Part shown: in pieces, positions 7,190-15,991 of the stretch | Layout: the number at the start of each line of letters is the position of its first letter | How positions within the stretch are numbered: the first letter of the stretch is position 1 | DNA from: an uncultured Pedobacter sp. | GTDB taxonomy: Bacteria; Bacteroidota; Bacteroidia; Sphingobacteriales; Sphingobacteriaceae | DNA length: 31,415 nt | Assembly: GCF_946479715.1 (NCBI RefSeq) | Contig: NZ_CAMLHF010000041.1 | Coordinates: forward strand, 1-31,415 | Reading direction: 5' to 3' | Notes under the pieces: generated by a model | What the model saw: only the letters and a program-made list of their open reading frames with translations | The model's database searches: none | Told to the model about the DNA's origin: nothing | Translations under genes and position numbers: made by a program

Positions 7190-8275
7190 ATGAGTTTACA
7201 GACTAAAGAGAACTTGAATACTTCAGATGAAATTTCTTTAAAAGATCTTATTTCGAAAGTTAAGACTTGGTATCGTTTTCTTCTTTCGAAATTTTGGATA
7301 ATTTTTGTTTGTGGTTTGATTGGGGGGGGGATTGGATATGCTTATGCTTATAGTAAAAAAACAAGCTATAGCGCTGTAACTACATTTGTTTTAGAAGATG
7401 GGGGGAGTAATGCTTCTCCTCTAGGTAATCTCGGTGGCTTGGCTTCTATGGTTGGGGTAGATTTAGGTGGTGGTGGTGGTGGAATATTTCAAGGAGATAA
7501 TATTTTAGAGCTTTATAAGTCTCGAACCATGATAGAGAAAACTTTAATGTCAAAAGTAGAGTATAATGGTGAGAAAGTCTTATTAATAGATCTTTACATT
7601 AATTTTAAAGGATTAAGGGAGAAATGGAATGGTAATGATGGGTTAAAAGAAATCCAATTCAAGGATTTAGTCACTGCTGATCGATTACGAGACAGTGTTT
7701 TAGGAGGAGTAGTTCAGGACATCAATGAGCATTTCCTAAACGTAGCCAAATTGGACAAGAAATTAAGCATAATTCGGGCAGAAGTAAAAGCACCAGATGA
7801 ATTTTTTGCTAAGGCTTTTAACGATCAGATCGTAAAGAATGTAAATGATTTTTACATACAAACAAAGACGCAAAAATCACTGCAAAATGTTCAAATTTTA
7901 CAACATAAAGCAGATTCTGTGAGATCAATGATGAACGGCTCTATTAATACTGCTGCCGCGGTACTTGATGCTACTCCCAATATTAATCCCACTCGCCAAG
8001 CACAGCGCACTGCTCCATCCCAAAGATCTCAATTTTCTGCGGAAACAAATAAGGCGGTTTTAGGGGAAATGGTGAAGAATCTGGAAATATCCAAGATGGC
8101 TTTATTGAAGGAAACCCCGTTAATTCAGGTTATTGATAAACCAATATTTCCATTAACAAAGGAACGTTTTGGTAAAGTTAAAGGTGTTATTTTAGGAGGG
8201 TTTATTGCTGGCCTCATTGCAATTTTGTTTATTTCCTTTAAACTGATTTTCAGGAAAATATCCCATGACAATTAA
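7190..8275 (+). CDS. Wzz-type chain-length determinant (PCP), copy 1
   Basis: A polysaccharide co-polymerase of 361 residues: inner-membrane helix at about 31-54, a large periplasmic domain, and a second helix at about 330-352 followed by a short basic tail. It would control polymer length and couple Wzy to the OPX channel. There is no C-terminal Walker/tyrosine-rich BY-kinase domain, so it is Wzz-like rather than a full Wzc. Odd features are a run of nine G (7322-7330) encoding Gly45-47 within the first membrane helix, and a (GGT)5 run encoding much of a six-glycine stretch at residues 93-98. Either single-base slip at the G9 tract would truncate the protein. It pairs with the OPX gene just upstream. 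Confidence 0.88.
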   Translation: MSLQTKENLNTSDEISLKDLISKVKTWYRFLLSKFWIIFVCGLIGGGIGYAYAYSKKTSYSAVTTFVLEDGGSNASPLGNLGGLASMVGVDLGGGGGGIFQGDNILELYKSRTMIEKTLMSKVEYNGEKVLLIDLYINFKGLREKWNGNDGLKEIQFKDLVTADRLRDSVLGGVVQDINEHFLNVAKLDKKLSIIRAEVKAPDEFFAKAFNDQIVKNVNDFYIQTKTQKSLQNVQILQHKADSVRSMMNGSINTAAAVLDATPNINPTRQAQRTAPSQRSQFSAETNKAVLGEMVKNLEISKMALLKETPLIQVIDKPIFPLTKERFGKVKGVILGGFIAGLIAILFISFKLIFRKISHDN

Positions 8276-8401
8276 ATTAAAGACTAGTTGAATCTTCTTA
8301 AAACTATAAGGAGTTTAAGGAGAATCCTATAAATGATATATAGCTCCATTGAGAATAGATTAATCGCTCATAATAATATAAAACATAAATAAATAATAAA
8401 A
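8276..8401 (+). other. Operon spacer between export genes and repeat-unit cassette
   Basis: A 126-nt AT-rich gap, the longest inside the operon. I see no terminator and no TAnnTTTG promoter. It contains two AAGGAG-like boxes (near 8308-8322) and a 19-codon frame (8333-8392) with no recognisable product. Confidence 0.35.
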
Positions 8402-9355
8402 ATGATTACTAATAAAAATATCTTTATAACAGGAGGTGCGGGATTCATAGCAAACACACTTATTAAAAACTTAGTCGAAGAGAATAAGATTACAGTTTAT
8501 GATAATTTTCATCGTGATACCTTAACCAATAGCCCATACGCTAACCATCCGAACATTCAAATAATTAAAGGGGATGTTTTAGATCTTCCGGCATTAACAA
8601 ATGCAATGAAAGGTGCAGATATTGTGGTACACGCTGCAGGTATTGCCGGAATAGAAACAGTGATTAAGGATCCTGTAAGAACTATGCAGGTTAATATGAT
8701 TGGGACCGCAAATGCTCTAGAAGCAGCAAAGGTAAATCAGATTTCAGATAGGTTTATTGATTTTTCAACCTCTGAAATTTTCGGGAGTCATGCATTCAAA
8801 AGTACAGAAACTGATACCGCTGTATCTGGGAGTGTTGGTGAAGCTAGATGGGTTTACGCAGTTAGTAAACTTGCAGGAGAGCATTTAGCGCATGCTTATT
8901 TTAAACAACATAATTTACCAGTAGTAACTGTTAGACCTTTTAATATATATGGCCCAGGACAGACTGGAGAAGGAGCACTTCAAATTTTTATCAAAAGGGC
9001 GCTGAAAAACGAAGATATCTATATCTACGGAGATGGAACTGCAATAAGAGCTTGGTGTTATGTAGATGACTTTGTAGAATGTCTAATGAGCTGTCTTGAA
9101 AACCCTAAAGCAATTGGTGAGAGTTTTAATTTGGGTAATGCAAGGACTGTAATAACAACATTAGGTTTGGCGCAAGCTGTTTGCAGAGTCCTAAAATCCG
9201 ATTCAAAAATCATTTTTAAAGACGCGCTAAGCGCTGATATCGAAATGCGAATTCCAAGCGTTTTAAAAACTAAGGAAGTTCTTGGCTTTGAAGCAAAAGT
9301 TGACCTAGATGAAGGCATAGAGAAAACCGCTGAGTATTTTAAAACACTGATTTAG
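8402..9355 (+). CDS. NAD-dependent epimerase/dehydratase (extended SDR)
   Basis: A 317-residue nucleotide-sugar enzyme. Residues 8-16 hold the Rossmann motif (FITGGAGFI), STSE lies at 122-125, and the catalytic Tyr152-x3-Lys156 (YAVSK) follows, with [10 protein letters not shown] at about 178-187. The STSE motif and the following [11 protein letters not shown] resemble UDP-glucuronate decarboxylases (UXS/ArnA type) as well as Gmd-like dehydratases, whereas 4-epimerases differ there. The exact reaction cannot be fixed from motifs. It would supply or modify a UDP-, GDP- or dTDP-sugar for the repeat unit. First gene of the cassette; a shorter SDR follows 38 nt later. UDP-glucose 4-epimerase is the alternative. 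Confidence 0.8.
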   Translation: MITNKNIFITGGAGFIANTLIKNLVEENKITVYDNFHRDTLTNSPYANHPNIQIIKGDVLDLPALTNAMKGADIVVHAAGIAGIETVIKDPVRTMQVNMIGTANALEAAKVNQISDRFIDFSTSEIFGSHAFKSTETDTAVSGSVGEARWVYAVSKLAGEHLAHAYFKQHNLPVVTVRPFNIYGPGQTGEGALQIFIKRALKNEDIYIYGDGTAIRAWCYVDDFVECLMSCLENPKAIGESFNLGNARTVITTLGLAQAVCRVLKSDSKIIFKDALSADIEMRIPSVLKTKEVLGFEAKVDLDEGIEKTAEYFKTLI

Positions 9356-9393
9356 GAAAGTCGATTTTGAATTAATTGTAGGAATACTCTAAG

Positions 9394-10182
9394 ATGGGCT
9401 CAATGATGATTAAAAATATATACTTAATAGGTTCCGAAGGTTTCATAGGAAAAGCAGTCTCTGATGAATTAAGTAAGAGGGGGAATGTCTTTTTCTTAAA
9501 TCGGAAATTATTGGATCTGACAAATAAATCAACATATGAGGGGTGGGATTTTGAAGATTCTATGATTATTGATGCAATCGCAAAAATTGACGGAGATCCA
9601 GTTGAAATCTATCAGAATAACTATTGGTGTTTTACTGAGTTCATAAAATTTTTAAAGATTAATTTCTCGAATGTTCATTATGTTTATTTATCGACACTGT
9701 CTACGCTAAACATAAAGGTAATTCAAGAAAATATCTATGTTAAATCTAAATATGATGCTGAATGTTATCTTAAAGATAATATGGAAAATCATAAAATCAT
9801 TAGACTATCGTATCCATTCGGTCCGGCTGAAAATAAAAATAGGCTAGTCAGTCGATTAGTAAACAAGGTTTTAAATGGAGAGCTTGTTGCAATTAAGGAT
9901 CTTGAATTATTCTTGACTCCCATAGATTTATTGATAAATGACTTTTCGGAGCTGCTTGAAGACCTAAATAAAGAAATTAATTATCTGCCGATGTCGCCAA
10001 TTAGGCTTGAAGATCTTCTAAAAAAGATTTATAAGCTGACAAAAAAGAAAGAGTATTACAATGTTGAAAAAGGACAACCGGTGGACGATGAGCCGGTCAG
10101 TCAAATAACTCGATACAAAGAGGAAAGAGATACAGATTTAGAAAAAGCATTGCTTAAAATAATAGGTAGATATGCGCAATGA
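9394..10182 (+). CDS. Short atypical SDR-family nucleotide-sugar enzyme
   Basis: About 262 residues with a Rossmann start (IYLIGSEGFIG, GxxGxxG) and a Tyr-x3-Lys (YVKSK) preceded by YLSTLS, so an NAD(P)-dependent SDR, possibly a 4-ketoreductase or epimerase. It is shorter and more divergent than normal extended SDRs (310-350 residues), with a lysine-rich C-terminal part. ATG codons at 9394, 9406 and 9409 are all possible; 9406 or 9409 put the Rossmann strand at the usual distance from the start. It overlaps the acyltransferase gene by 11 nt, so the two are translationally coupled. It is one of two candidates to process the Gmd product; that is inference. Confidence 0.65.
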   Translation: MGSMMIKNIYLIGSEGFIGKAVSDELSKRGNVFFLNRKLLDLTNKSTYEGWDFEDSMIIDAIAKIDGDPVEIYQNNYWCFTEFIKFLKINFSNVHYVYLSTLSTLNIKVIQENIYVKSKYDAECYLKDNMENHKIIRLSYPFGPAENKNRLVSRLVNKVLNGELVAIKDLELFLTPIDLLINDFSELLEDLNKEINYLPMSPIRLEDLLKKIYKLTKKKEYYNVEKGQPVDDEPVSQITRYKEERDTDLEKALLKIIGRYAQ

Positions 10183-10678
10183 TAAATTGTTTTTTGTAAT
10201 CCAATCTTGTTTGAAATACAACAGTTTTGATTGGGGTATTAAGCTTCGGTCCTTTCTATACAAACCTTTTTTTAAAAAATTTGGAAAGAATATCCAAATC
10301 AAAGATGGAGTGACAATTAAATATCCTTCCGAAATAGAGTTAGGTAGTAACTGTAAAATTGGAGAATACACTTATTTGGTTGGTAAGGGGGGGCTAAAAA
10401 TTGGAAATAATTTTTTATTAGGTGCAGGCTGTAAAATTATAACATCAGCCCATAATATTGAGAATCTTGATATTCCAATATTTGATCAAGGACTAACTTT
10501 TCAGCCTATAGAAATTGGAAATAATGTTTGGTTTGGTTTTGATTGTAAAGTATTTGGGAATAGTAAAATTGGGGATGGAGTAGTTATTGGAGCGGATACC
10601 TTGATCAAAGATGCAGAGATACCTCAGAATGCTGTTGTCGTAGGCACTCCATATCGGATTTTAAAAATTAGAAAGTAG
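10172..10678 (+). CDS. Left-handed beta-helix (hexapeptide repeat) acyltransferase
   Basis: A 168-residue acyl-CoA-dependent O- or N-acyltransferase of the LbH family, probably acetylating a sugar of the repeat unit in the cytoplasm. Hexapeptide turns run about 45-85 (IELGSNCKIGEY, LKIGNNFLLG) and 113-150 (IEIGNNVWFG, SKIGDGVVIGADT). The likely catalytic His94 lies in TSAHN, and the end, VVGTPYRILK, is typical. A G7 run (10387-10393) encodes part of Lys72-Gly74. The start overlaps the upstream SDR by 11 nt. It could acetylate Fuc4N (from the WecE-type enzyme at 15954) or another sugar. Confidence 0.85.
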   Translation: MRNDKLFFVIQSCLKYNSFDWGIKLRSFLYKPFFKKFGKNIQIKDGVTIKYPSEIELGSNCKIGEYTYLVGKGGLKIGNNFLLGAGCKIITSAHNIENLDIPIFDQGLTFQPIEIGNNVWFGFDCKVFGNSKIGDGVVIGADTLIKDAEIPQNAVVVGTPYRILKIRK

Positions 10679-10730
10679 TTGTCGTTTTATTTGCCAATTA
10701 GATTTGAAGAAAATAGATAAGATAGAAGTT

Positions 10731-11798
10731 ATGAATATTTTATTTCTGCCGATTAATACAGCTTCTCAGCCTGGGATAACAGCATTGAGTTTGAATAAAT
10801 TGGCTGGGGTAAATGCCTTGTGTATGACAACAGTGTTGGATAAATATTTTGATACAAATGAATGCGTATTATATGTAAAAGGAAATACGTCAAGCAAAAA
10901 TCCCATTAAATGGGTAATAACTAAAATAAACTATTGGCGAAAAGTAAAAGAACTGATTGAGTGGGCTGATGTTTTGCATTATACATGGGATTCTGCATTA
11001 TTAAACGATTTTGATCTAAAATGGGCGAAAAGGTTGGGGAAAACCATTTTTATTGAATGGTTGGGGAGTGATATAAGAGATCTGACTGTTTTTGAAAAGT
11101 ATAATGAATTCAGTAATTTATTTATCGCAGGAAAATCACCAAAAGAAATATTAGAAACATCTGCTAATTCCTTTAGGAACCAATGTAAATTCTTAAATTA
11201 TAAAGCAATACCTGTTTTATGCCCTGAAATGAGTATCTATCTAAATCGATCCATCTTTACTGATGGAGCTAGATTACTGATGCAAAGAATGAATACAATG
11301 GATTTTCAATGCTCTTATCCTTTAGCGACAAAACAGAAATTACTTATTGTTCATTCACCTTCAAATAAATCGATAAAAGGTACAGAATATATTCTTCCAG
11401 CTATCTCTGAACTATCCGAAAAATTTGATTTTGAGTTTAGACTTTTACATAATATATCTAGAGTGGAAGCATTGAAGTCTATTTCTGAATGCGATATTTT
11501 TATCGATCAAATATTAATTGGGAGTTATGGATCTGCAGCTATGGAGGCGATGAGCTTTGGAAAACCAGTTATGTGTTATATTATGCCTGAGGTTTTTCAA
11601 TCAGGTTTGCCCTTGGAATGCCCAATTGTAAATTCTAATCCATCAAATATAAAGGATCAATTGGAGATACTGATTGAAAATGGAGACCTCAGGAATGAAA
11701 TTGGGAAAAAAAGTAGAGCATATATGGAAAAATATCATGATGCTGATACTATTGCTCCAAGATTATTAGAAATGTATAAAGCGGAGTTAGCAAAATAA
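10731..11798 (+). CDS. Glycosyltransferase, GT4-like (GT-B fold)
   Basis: A predicted GT-B glycosyltransferase of 355 residues from the ATG at 10731 (MNILFLP). A TTG 27 nt upstream extends the frame, but the ATG gives the normal GT-B N-terminus. The C-terminal half shows HSPSNKSIKGTEYI, a donor-binding-domain entry, and IGSYGSAAMEAMSFGKPV, the region matching the GT4 EX7E area, although the first glutamate is not obvious. No membrane segment. It would add one sugar to the lipid-linked repeat unit at the inner face of the membrane; donor and linkage cannot be read. Its stop overlaps the wzx start as TAATG. Confidence 0.8.
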   Translation: MNILFLPINTASQPGITALSLNKLAGVNALCMTTVLDKYFDTNECVLYVKGNTSSKNPIKWVITKINYWRKVKELIEWADVLHYTWDSALLNDFDLKWAKRLGKTIFIEWLGSDIRDLTVFEKYNEFSNLFIAGKSPKEILETSANSFRNQCKFLNYKAIPVLCPEMSIYLNRSIFTDGARLLMQRMNTMDFQCSYPLATKQKLLIVHSPSNKSIKGTEYILPAISELSEKFDFEFRLLHNISRVEALKSISECDIFIDQILIGSYGSAAMEAMSFGKPVMCYIMPEVFQSGLPLECPIVNSNPSNIKDQLEILIENGDLRNEIGKKSRAYMEKYHDADTIAPRLLEMYKAELAK

Positions 11799-13249
11799 TG
11801 TCGATAAGCAGGGTAAAAGCATTAGCAAAGGATAGTGTAATATATGGTCTTTCAAGTGTTATCACTCGAACAATAACCATCTTTCTAGTCCCAATATACA
11901 CAAGGATTTTTACTCCTCAGGATTACGGCGTTATTAATCTAATTAATACTACCTTTTTTTTGGTAGGAATGTTTTGTGTTTTTGGTCTTGATAGTTCTGC
12001 AGCTAGATGGTTTTATGATTCAGAAAATGAAAATGACAAGAAATCTACTATCTCAACGTGGTTCTGGTTTCAGTTTTTTATTTCTGTTTTCTTAGGGGTT
12101 TGTTTTTTTATATTAACACCGATTGCGGGGAAGTTTTTGCTAGAAAAACCAACTAGCGAAATAAGACTATTGTGGTTAATACCTTGTATAATCTTGGTCA
12201 CTGACATTTTACCAAAAATTATCACAAGTTGGTTCAGATATATGTTACGACCAATATCAACTTTAGTATTTACAGCTTCCCAGTCTATATTTACTGTTGG
12301 CTTAACTTTTTATTTTGTGGTGTATGAAAAACTTGGTATCGTAGGAGTTTTTTTAGCATTATTAATTTCAAGTTTTATATTTAGTATAGTCTCGATAATC
12401 ATACTGAAATCCTGGATTAGTTTCAGATTCTTTAGAAAAGAAAAGCTAATATCAATGCTTAAGTATGCATTGCCATTAGTTCCTGCAACATTAGCGTACT
12501 GGGTTTTAAATACGACAGATTCATATTTTTTATTAATTTTCAAGGACCAGGCTTCTGTTGGTCTTTTTGCAATTGGGGCTTCTATAGCTTCTTGCGTTTC
12601 ATTAGTTACAGGTGCATTTCAACAGGCCTGGGGTCCATTTGCATTTTCCATTCATAAGGAACCTGATGCACAGAAAACTTATGCGAATGTGTTTTATGTT
12701 TTTGGGGTTATAGCAAGTGTGATTATATTGTTTATGTTTTCTTTTACTCCTGAAATTATTAGATTTTTTACTACTAAGGATTACTATAAGGCAGATTGGG
12801 TGGCATCTATACTTAGTCTAAACCTTATTTTAATCGCATTTACATATATTGCATCAATAGGAACGGGTATTGCAAAGAACAACAAGCCATATGCAACAGC
12901 AATTTTTATAGGGGCAATTCTTACTGTTATTCTTGATATTCTTTTAATACCTAGTTTTGGCATAAACGGATCGGCTATTGCTACGGTGGTTGCCCAGTTA
13001 ATTGTCCCGGTTTTTGTTTTTTATCATGCTCAAAAGCTTTATTATATAAATTACGATTTTATCTCGGTCGCTGGTTTATTAATTACGCCACTAATTATCG
13101 GTATTGGAGTTAGATTTTTGCCTATTGATGATTTTTATACCTTCTTTGCAATTAAAATTTTAGTGTTCTTTTCTTATATATTCATATTGTATCGTTTCAA
13201 TTTAAAAAAGATTGAAATTGTGTTACAATCTGTTAAACACAAATCTTAA
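11798..13249 (+). CDS. wzx: Wzx-type repeat-unit flippase
   Basis: A 483-residue polytopic membrane protein of the polysaccharide-transport (MATE/MOP) superfamily. The N-terminus has the typical arrangement of an amphipathic start, a first helix and IYTRIFTPQDYGVINLI, and about 12-14 hydrophobic helices follow to the C-terminus. It would flip the undecaprenyl-diphosphate repeat unit to the periplasmic face, which marks the locus as Wzx/Wzy dependent. The start overlaps the upstream stop (TAATG), and its own stop overlaps the next small frame in the same way. Flippases are sequence-divergent, so this is a family-level assignment. Confidence 0.92.
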   Translation: MSISRVKALAKDSVIYGLSSVITRTITIFLVPIYTRIFTPQDYGVINLINTTFFLVGMFCVFGLDSSAARWFYDSENENDKKSTISTWFWFQFFISVFLGVCFFILTPIAGKFLLEKPTSEIRLLWLIPCIILVTDILPKIITSWFRYMLRPISTLVFTASQSIFTVGLTFYFVVYEKLGIVGVFLALLISSFIFSIVSIIILKSWISFRFFRKEKLISMLKYALPLVPATLAYWVLNTTDSYFLLIFKDQASVGLFAIGASIASCVSLVTGAFQQAWGPFAFSIHKEPDAQKTYANVFYVFGVIASVIILFMFSFTPEIIRFFTTKDYYKADWVASILSLNLILIAFTYIASIGTGIAKNNKPYATAIFIGAILTVILDILLIPSFGINGSAIATVVAQLIVPVFVFYHAQKLYYINYDFISVAGLLITPLIIGIGVRFLPIDDFYTFFAIKILVFFSYIFILYRFNLKKIEIVLQSVKHKS

Positions 13250-13470
13250 TGAAGGTAATTCTCTATAAAATAGGTCTCAGATGCCAATTCATGAAGTATG
13301 TTTTGGATGAGTCACGTACAAGATCGACCTTCGATAGTTTATTAATGCAATATTTTTCGAAAAGCATTAATAAGTGGTTTTATATAGGGTCTAATCGTTT
13401 TTTGATTGATTTTACATTTGAACTTAGGGGTGTAAACTATAGGGGAGAAAACAAGAATGATAATAGCTAA
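13249..13470 (+). CDS. Small hypothetical protein between wzx and a glycosyltransferase
   Basis: A 73-residue frame that starts in a TAATG overlap with the wzx stop, a junction also used elsewhere in this operon (11798, 17087), and ends 12 nt before the next glycosyltransferase. It is basic and aromatic-rich (KSINKWFYIGSNRFLIDF), with no signal peptide, no membrane helix and no family I recognise. It may be a genuine small protein or the 5' remnant of a deleted cassette gene. Codon use is AT-rich like its neighbours. The gap between wzx and the next gene would otherwise be 233 nt, unusual in this compact operon. Confidence 0.45.
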   Translation: MKVILYKIGLRCQFMKYVLDESRTRSTFDSLLMQYFSKSINKWFYIGSNRFLIDFTFELRGVNYRGENKNDNS

Positions 13471-13482
13471 TCGCGTAAGTCT

Positions 13483-14796
13483 ATGAATTTTTTAATAGTA
13501 ACTCATTATTTCCCTCCTCTGAATGAGATCGCCTCATTAAGGTTATACGCCATTGCAAAGTATTTGGCTGTTGATGGACATAATGTATATGTAGTAACAT
13601 CTGAAAAAAACATAGCCGATGGGGATTTGAGCTTAGTTAAGAGACTCCCTGATAGTGTAATTGTAAAAGTTGTCAAATATAAATCAATTGCAAGCATTTA
13701 TTCTAGGTTTAAAGGAAAACAGCCAAATAAGCAAGTGGTAGACAAGGAGGAGTTGCTGCAAAGACCAAATAAATCAAAAATTAAGATGTTTTTTGCAAAT
13801 AAAGTCTATGCACTTGGTTCCCTGTTAGATTTTCAATTTTTTTGGAGGAGTCCTGCAACCAAGGTTTGCAGTGAGATTATTATTGAAAAAAAAATAGATA
13901 TAGTCATTAGTTCATTTTCTCCAATATCATCATTTATTATTGGGGCTAGATTGAAAAAAAGGTTCAGTTACCTAAAATGGGTAGCCGATTATCGTGATTT
14001 ATGTTCTCTCAATAATGTTTCTGCTGCAAAAGGTTTCTTTAATAAAATTGAAAGAAGATTAGAGATTAATACAGTAGGCCAGTATGGTGATCTTATTACC
14101 GTTGTTTCTGATCCGTTAAAAGAATCTTTGCAGTCCTTGTTTCCTAATAAAAAAATCATTGTTGTTGAGAACGGCTTTGACGAAGAAGATTACGATATGA
14201 GTATATTGGGAAATAAAAAGGTTTCTCCTATTAAAGAGACAATTAATATCGTTCATACTGGTACAATTTATCCTGTGAATCGTGATCCAAGCCCTTTGTT
14301 TTTAGCTTTGAACCAATTAAAGGAAGAAGGTAAAATTACGGAAAGTGATTTTAGGATTACCTTTTATGGCAACAAATTGGGAGATCTTAATCAAATAATT
14401 CAAGAATGCGATGCCGAAAATTGGATTGCATTGGGTGGGCAGGTAGACCATGAAAAGTCACTCCAAGTACAAAGAGAATGCGATTTATTGTTGTTCTTAG
14501 AAGGAAACAATGAAAAAAGTAAAGGCGTGTTAACTGGGAAATTATTTGAATATTTTATGAGCAATGTTCCAATATTAGGTATTGGGATAACACCTGAAAC
14601 CTCTGCCGGAGAATTGATCTTGAAATCGCAAACGGGATTTGTTCTTGGTAATAATATCGAAGACATTAAAGAAACATTATTGTATATATTGAGTAATAGA
14701 GGAAAAAACTATTTTACTCCCGATTTTGATATTATAAATAAGTATTCTAGAAGATTGCTGAATAAGAAATTGATATCTGGAATCAACAAACTTTGA
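13483..14796 (+). CDS. Glycosyltransferase family 4
   Basis: A 437-residue GT-B enzyme. The N-terminus FLIVTHYFPPLNEIASLR is the classic GT4 acceptor-domain opening with the flexible loop after the first strand. The donor-binding domain begins at about IVHTGTIYPVNRDP, and LTGKLFEYFMSNVPILGIG is the nucleotide-sugar contact region found in WcaI/WbuB-like transferases. It is probably cytoplasmic or membrane-associated and adds one residue of the repeat unit; sugar specificity is not visible. The start ATG at 13483 gives the standard N-terminus. Wzy follows after 25 nt. Confidence 0.88.
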   Translation: MNFLIVTHYFPPLNEIASLRLYAIAKYLAVDGHNVYVVTSEKNIADGDLSLVKRLPDSVIVKVVKYKSIASIYSRFKGKQPNKQVVDKEELLQRPNKSKIKMFFANKVYALGSLLDFQFFWRSPATKVCSEIIIEKKIDIVISSFSPISSFIIGARLKKRFSYLKWVADYRDLCSLNNVSAAKGFFNKIERRLEINTVGQYGDLITVVSDPLKESLQSLFPNKKIIVVENGFDEEDYDMSILGNKKVSPIKETINIVHTGTIYPVNRDPSPLFLALNQLKEEGKITESDFRITFYGNKLGDLNQIIQECDAENWIALGGQVDHEKSLQVQRECDLLLFLEGNNEKSKGVLTGKLFEYFMSNVPILGIGITPETSAGELILKSQTGFVLGNNIEDIKETLLYILSNRGKNYFTPDFDIINKYSRRLLNKKLISGINKL

Positions 14797-14821
14797 TTTA
14801 TATTTTTATTATTTAATAGAA

Positions 14822-15991
14822 ATGAGCAGACTGCACGAGTTTAAAATAAATATACCTGTATTAATACTGTCTATATTGATGCCTTTTTCGGGTGTTTATT
14901 TGACAAGACTAATGCCCGTGAGTCCGATTTATTTTACGTTTATTATTGCATTTGTCTTCTTTCTTTTACATGTTATTAGAAACACAGAATCTGTAAAAAT
15001 TTTGAACTCAAGTATTTTTCCGGCTTTTGGATGGCTTGTTTATTTAATTGTAACTCAATCTTTCTTGTCGCCAGATGTGCATACAGTTATAAATGCCTCG
15101 ATGTCAATTTTGTATTTTATTATGGCAATTACCCTAATTACAAAATTGGAAACAAAACAAGTAATTAGAGTTGCGGACTTTATGTTTTGGGTATCGATTC
15201 CATTGTTAGTGGTAGAATCTTTTTACAGAATTACACATCCTGTTTTTTTAATAGATACAACTGGTGGAAGCGCTGTTGAAGTTGAGGATGCAGGTATTTA
15301 TCCATTTAAATTCAGCAGTATCATGTATCAGGACTCGAATTTTGTGGGTATTTTTATCATTTGTTTATTTTTCCTCGCATATTACATTTATAACTATGTA
15401 GAGGCAAGGAAGATTTACGTGTACATAATGTTATTATTATTTATATTAATTCTTCTTACATTAGCCAGGGCAGCTATTTCCAGCACTGTCGTCTTTTTTT
15501 TATTTTTTTTTATTTCAAAAAGAATAGGGTTTTATAGAACAGTTTTTATTTTTGGTTTAATAGGCATCTTATTTAAACTATTGTTTCTTCAAAGTGTAGA
15601 AGAAGACGGTAGTCTCCAAAGTAAGTTTATGATTATTGAGCGTACAGCTAGTTTTATTGAGAAGGCACCTCTTAATGAGATTGTTTTTGGTGTTGGAATA
15701 GGAAATACAGTTAAATATCTTGGTATAGGAGCCCATAATTTTTTTGTCACTTACATAGTAGAAACGGGATTTTTAGGGTTAACAATTTTAATGTTTTTTT
15801 GGGGTTATCTTGTTTATTGCTCTAAAGGAAAGGTATTGTACGTAATGTTGCCTTTTTTGGTGGCTGGAATGTCTCTGGCCGGTCACGCTATCCCATTTTT
15901 ATATACAGTATTCGCCATAATAATTAAATTATCCAGAGACAATAATATAATATATGATAAAATTCAACAAACCCACAGTTCTAGGAACTGA
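14822..15991 (+). CDS. wzy: Wzy-type O-antigen/capsule polymerase
   Basis: A 389-residue polytopic inner-membrane protein with about 10-12 hydrophobic segments and a larger periplasmic loop near residues 255-300. GIGAHNFFVTYIVETGFLGL (about 301-320, His305) matches the conserved H-N...E-x-G region of the Wzy/WaaL O-antigen ligase family, and the LARAAIS segment (about 214-220) fits as well. It would join repeat units at the periplasmic face. A ligase role is possible but less likely in a locus with wzx and wzz. Long T runs at 15494-15512 encode Phe-rich helix. The 3' end overlaps the aminotransferase start by 38 nt. Confidence 0.85.
   Translation: MSRLHEFKINIPVLILSILMPFSGVYLTRLMPVSPIYFTFIIAFVFFLLHVIRNTESVKILNSSIFPAFGWLVYLIVTQSFLSPDVHTVINASMSILYFIMAITLITKLETKQVIRVADFMFWVSIPLLVVESFYRITHPVFLIDTTGGSAVEVEDAGIYPFKFSSIMYQDSNFVGIFIICLFFLAYYIYNYVEARKIYVYIMLLLFILILLTLARAAISSTVVFFLFFFISKRIGFYRTVFIFGLIGILFKLLFLQSVEEDGSLQSKFMIIERTASFIEKAPLNEIVFGVGIGNTVKYLGIGAHNFFVTYIVETGFLGLTILMFFWGYLVYCSKGKVLYVMLPFLVAGMSLAGHAIPFLYTVFAIIIKLSRDNNIIYDKIQQTHSSRN

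Noticed and set aside
8333..8392. A 19-codon frame (starts MIYSSIENRL) preceded 10 nt upstream by AAGGAG, possible leader peptide
   Set aside because: Bacteroidota make little use of Shine-Dalgarno sites, the stretch is very AT-rich, and short frames are expected by chance. No attenuator-like hairpin follows.
8276..8401. Internal promoter or terminator in the gap before the repeat-unit cassette
   Set aside because: I found no TAnnTTTG element and no GC-rich hairpin. The dyads present are imperfect and short.
10704..10730. TTG at 10704 as the start of the glycosyltransferase
   Set aside because: The extension (KKIDKIEV) precedes the typical first strand; the ATG at 10731 gives a normal GT-B N-terminus.
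15494..15512. T8 and T9 runs in wzy and other T runs in wzx as possible slippage sites
   Set aside because: They encode Phe-rich membrane helices with TTT codons in a very AT-rich gene, so they are expected from composition. Only the G runs stand out.
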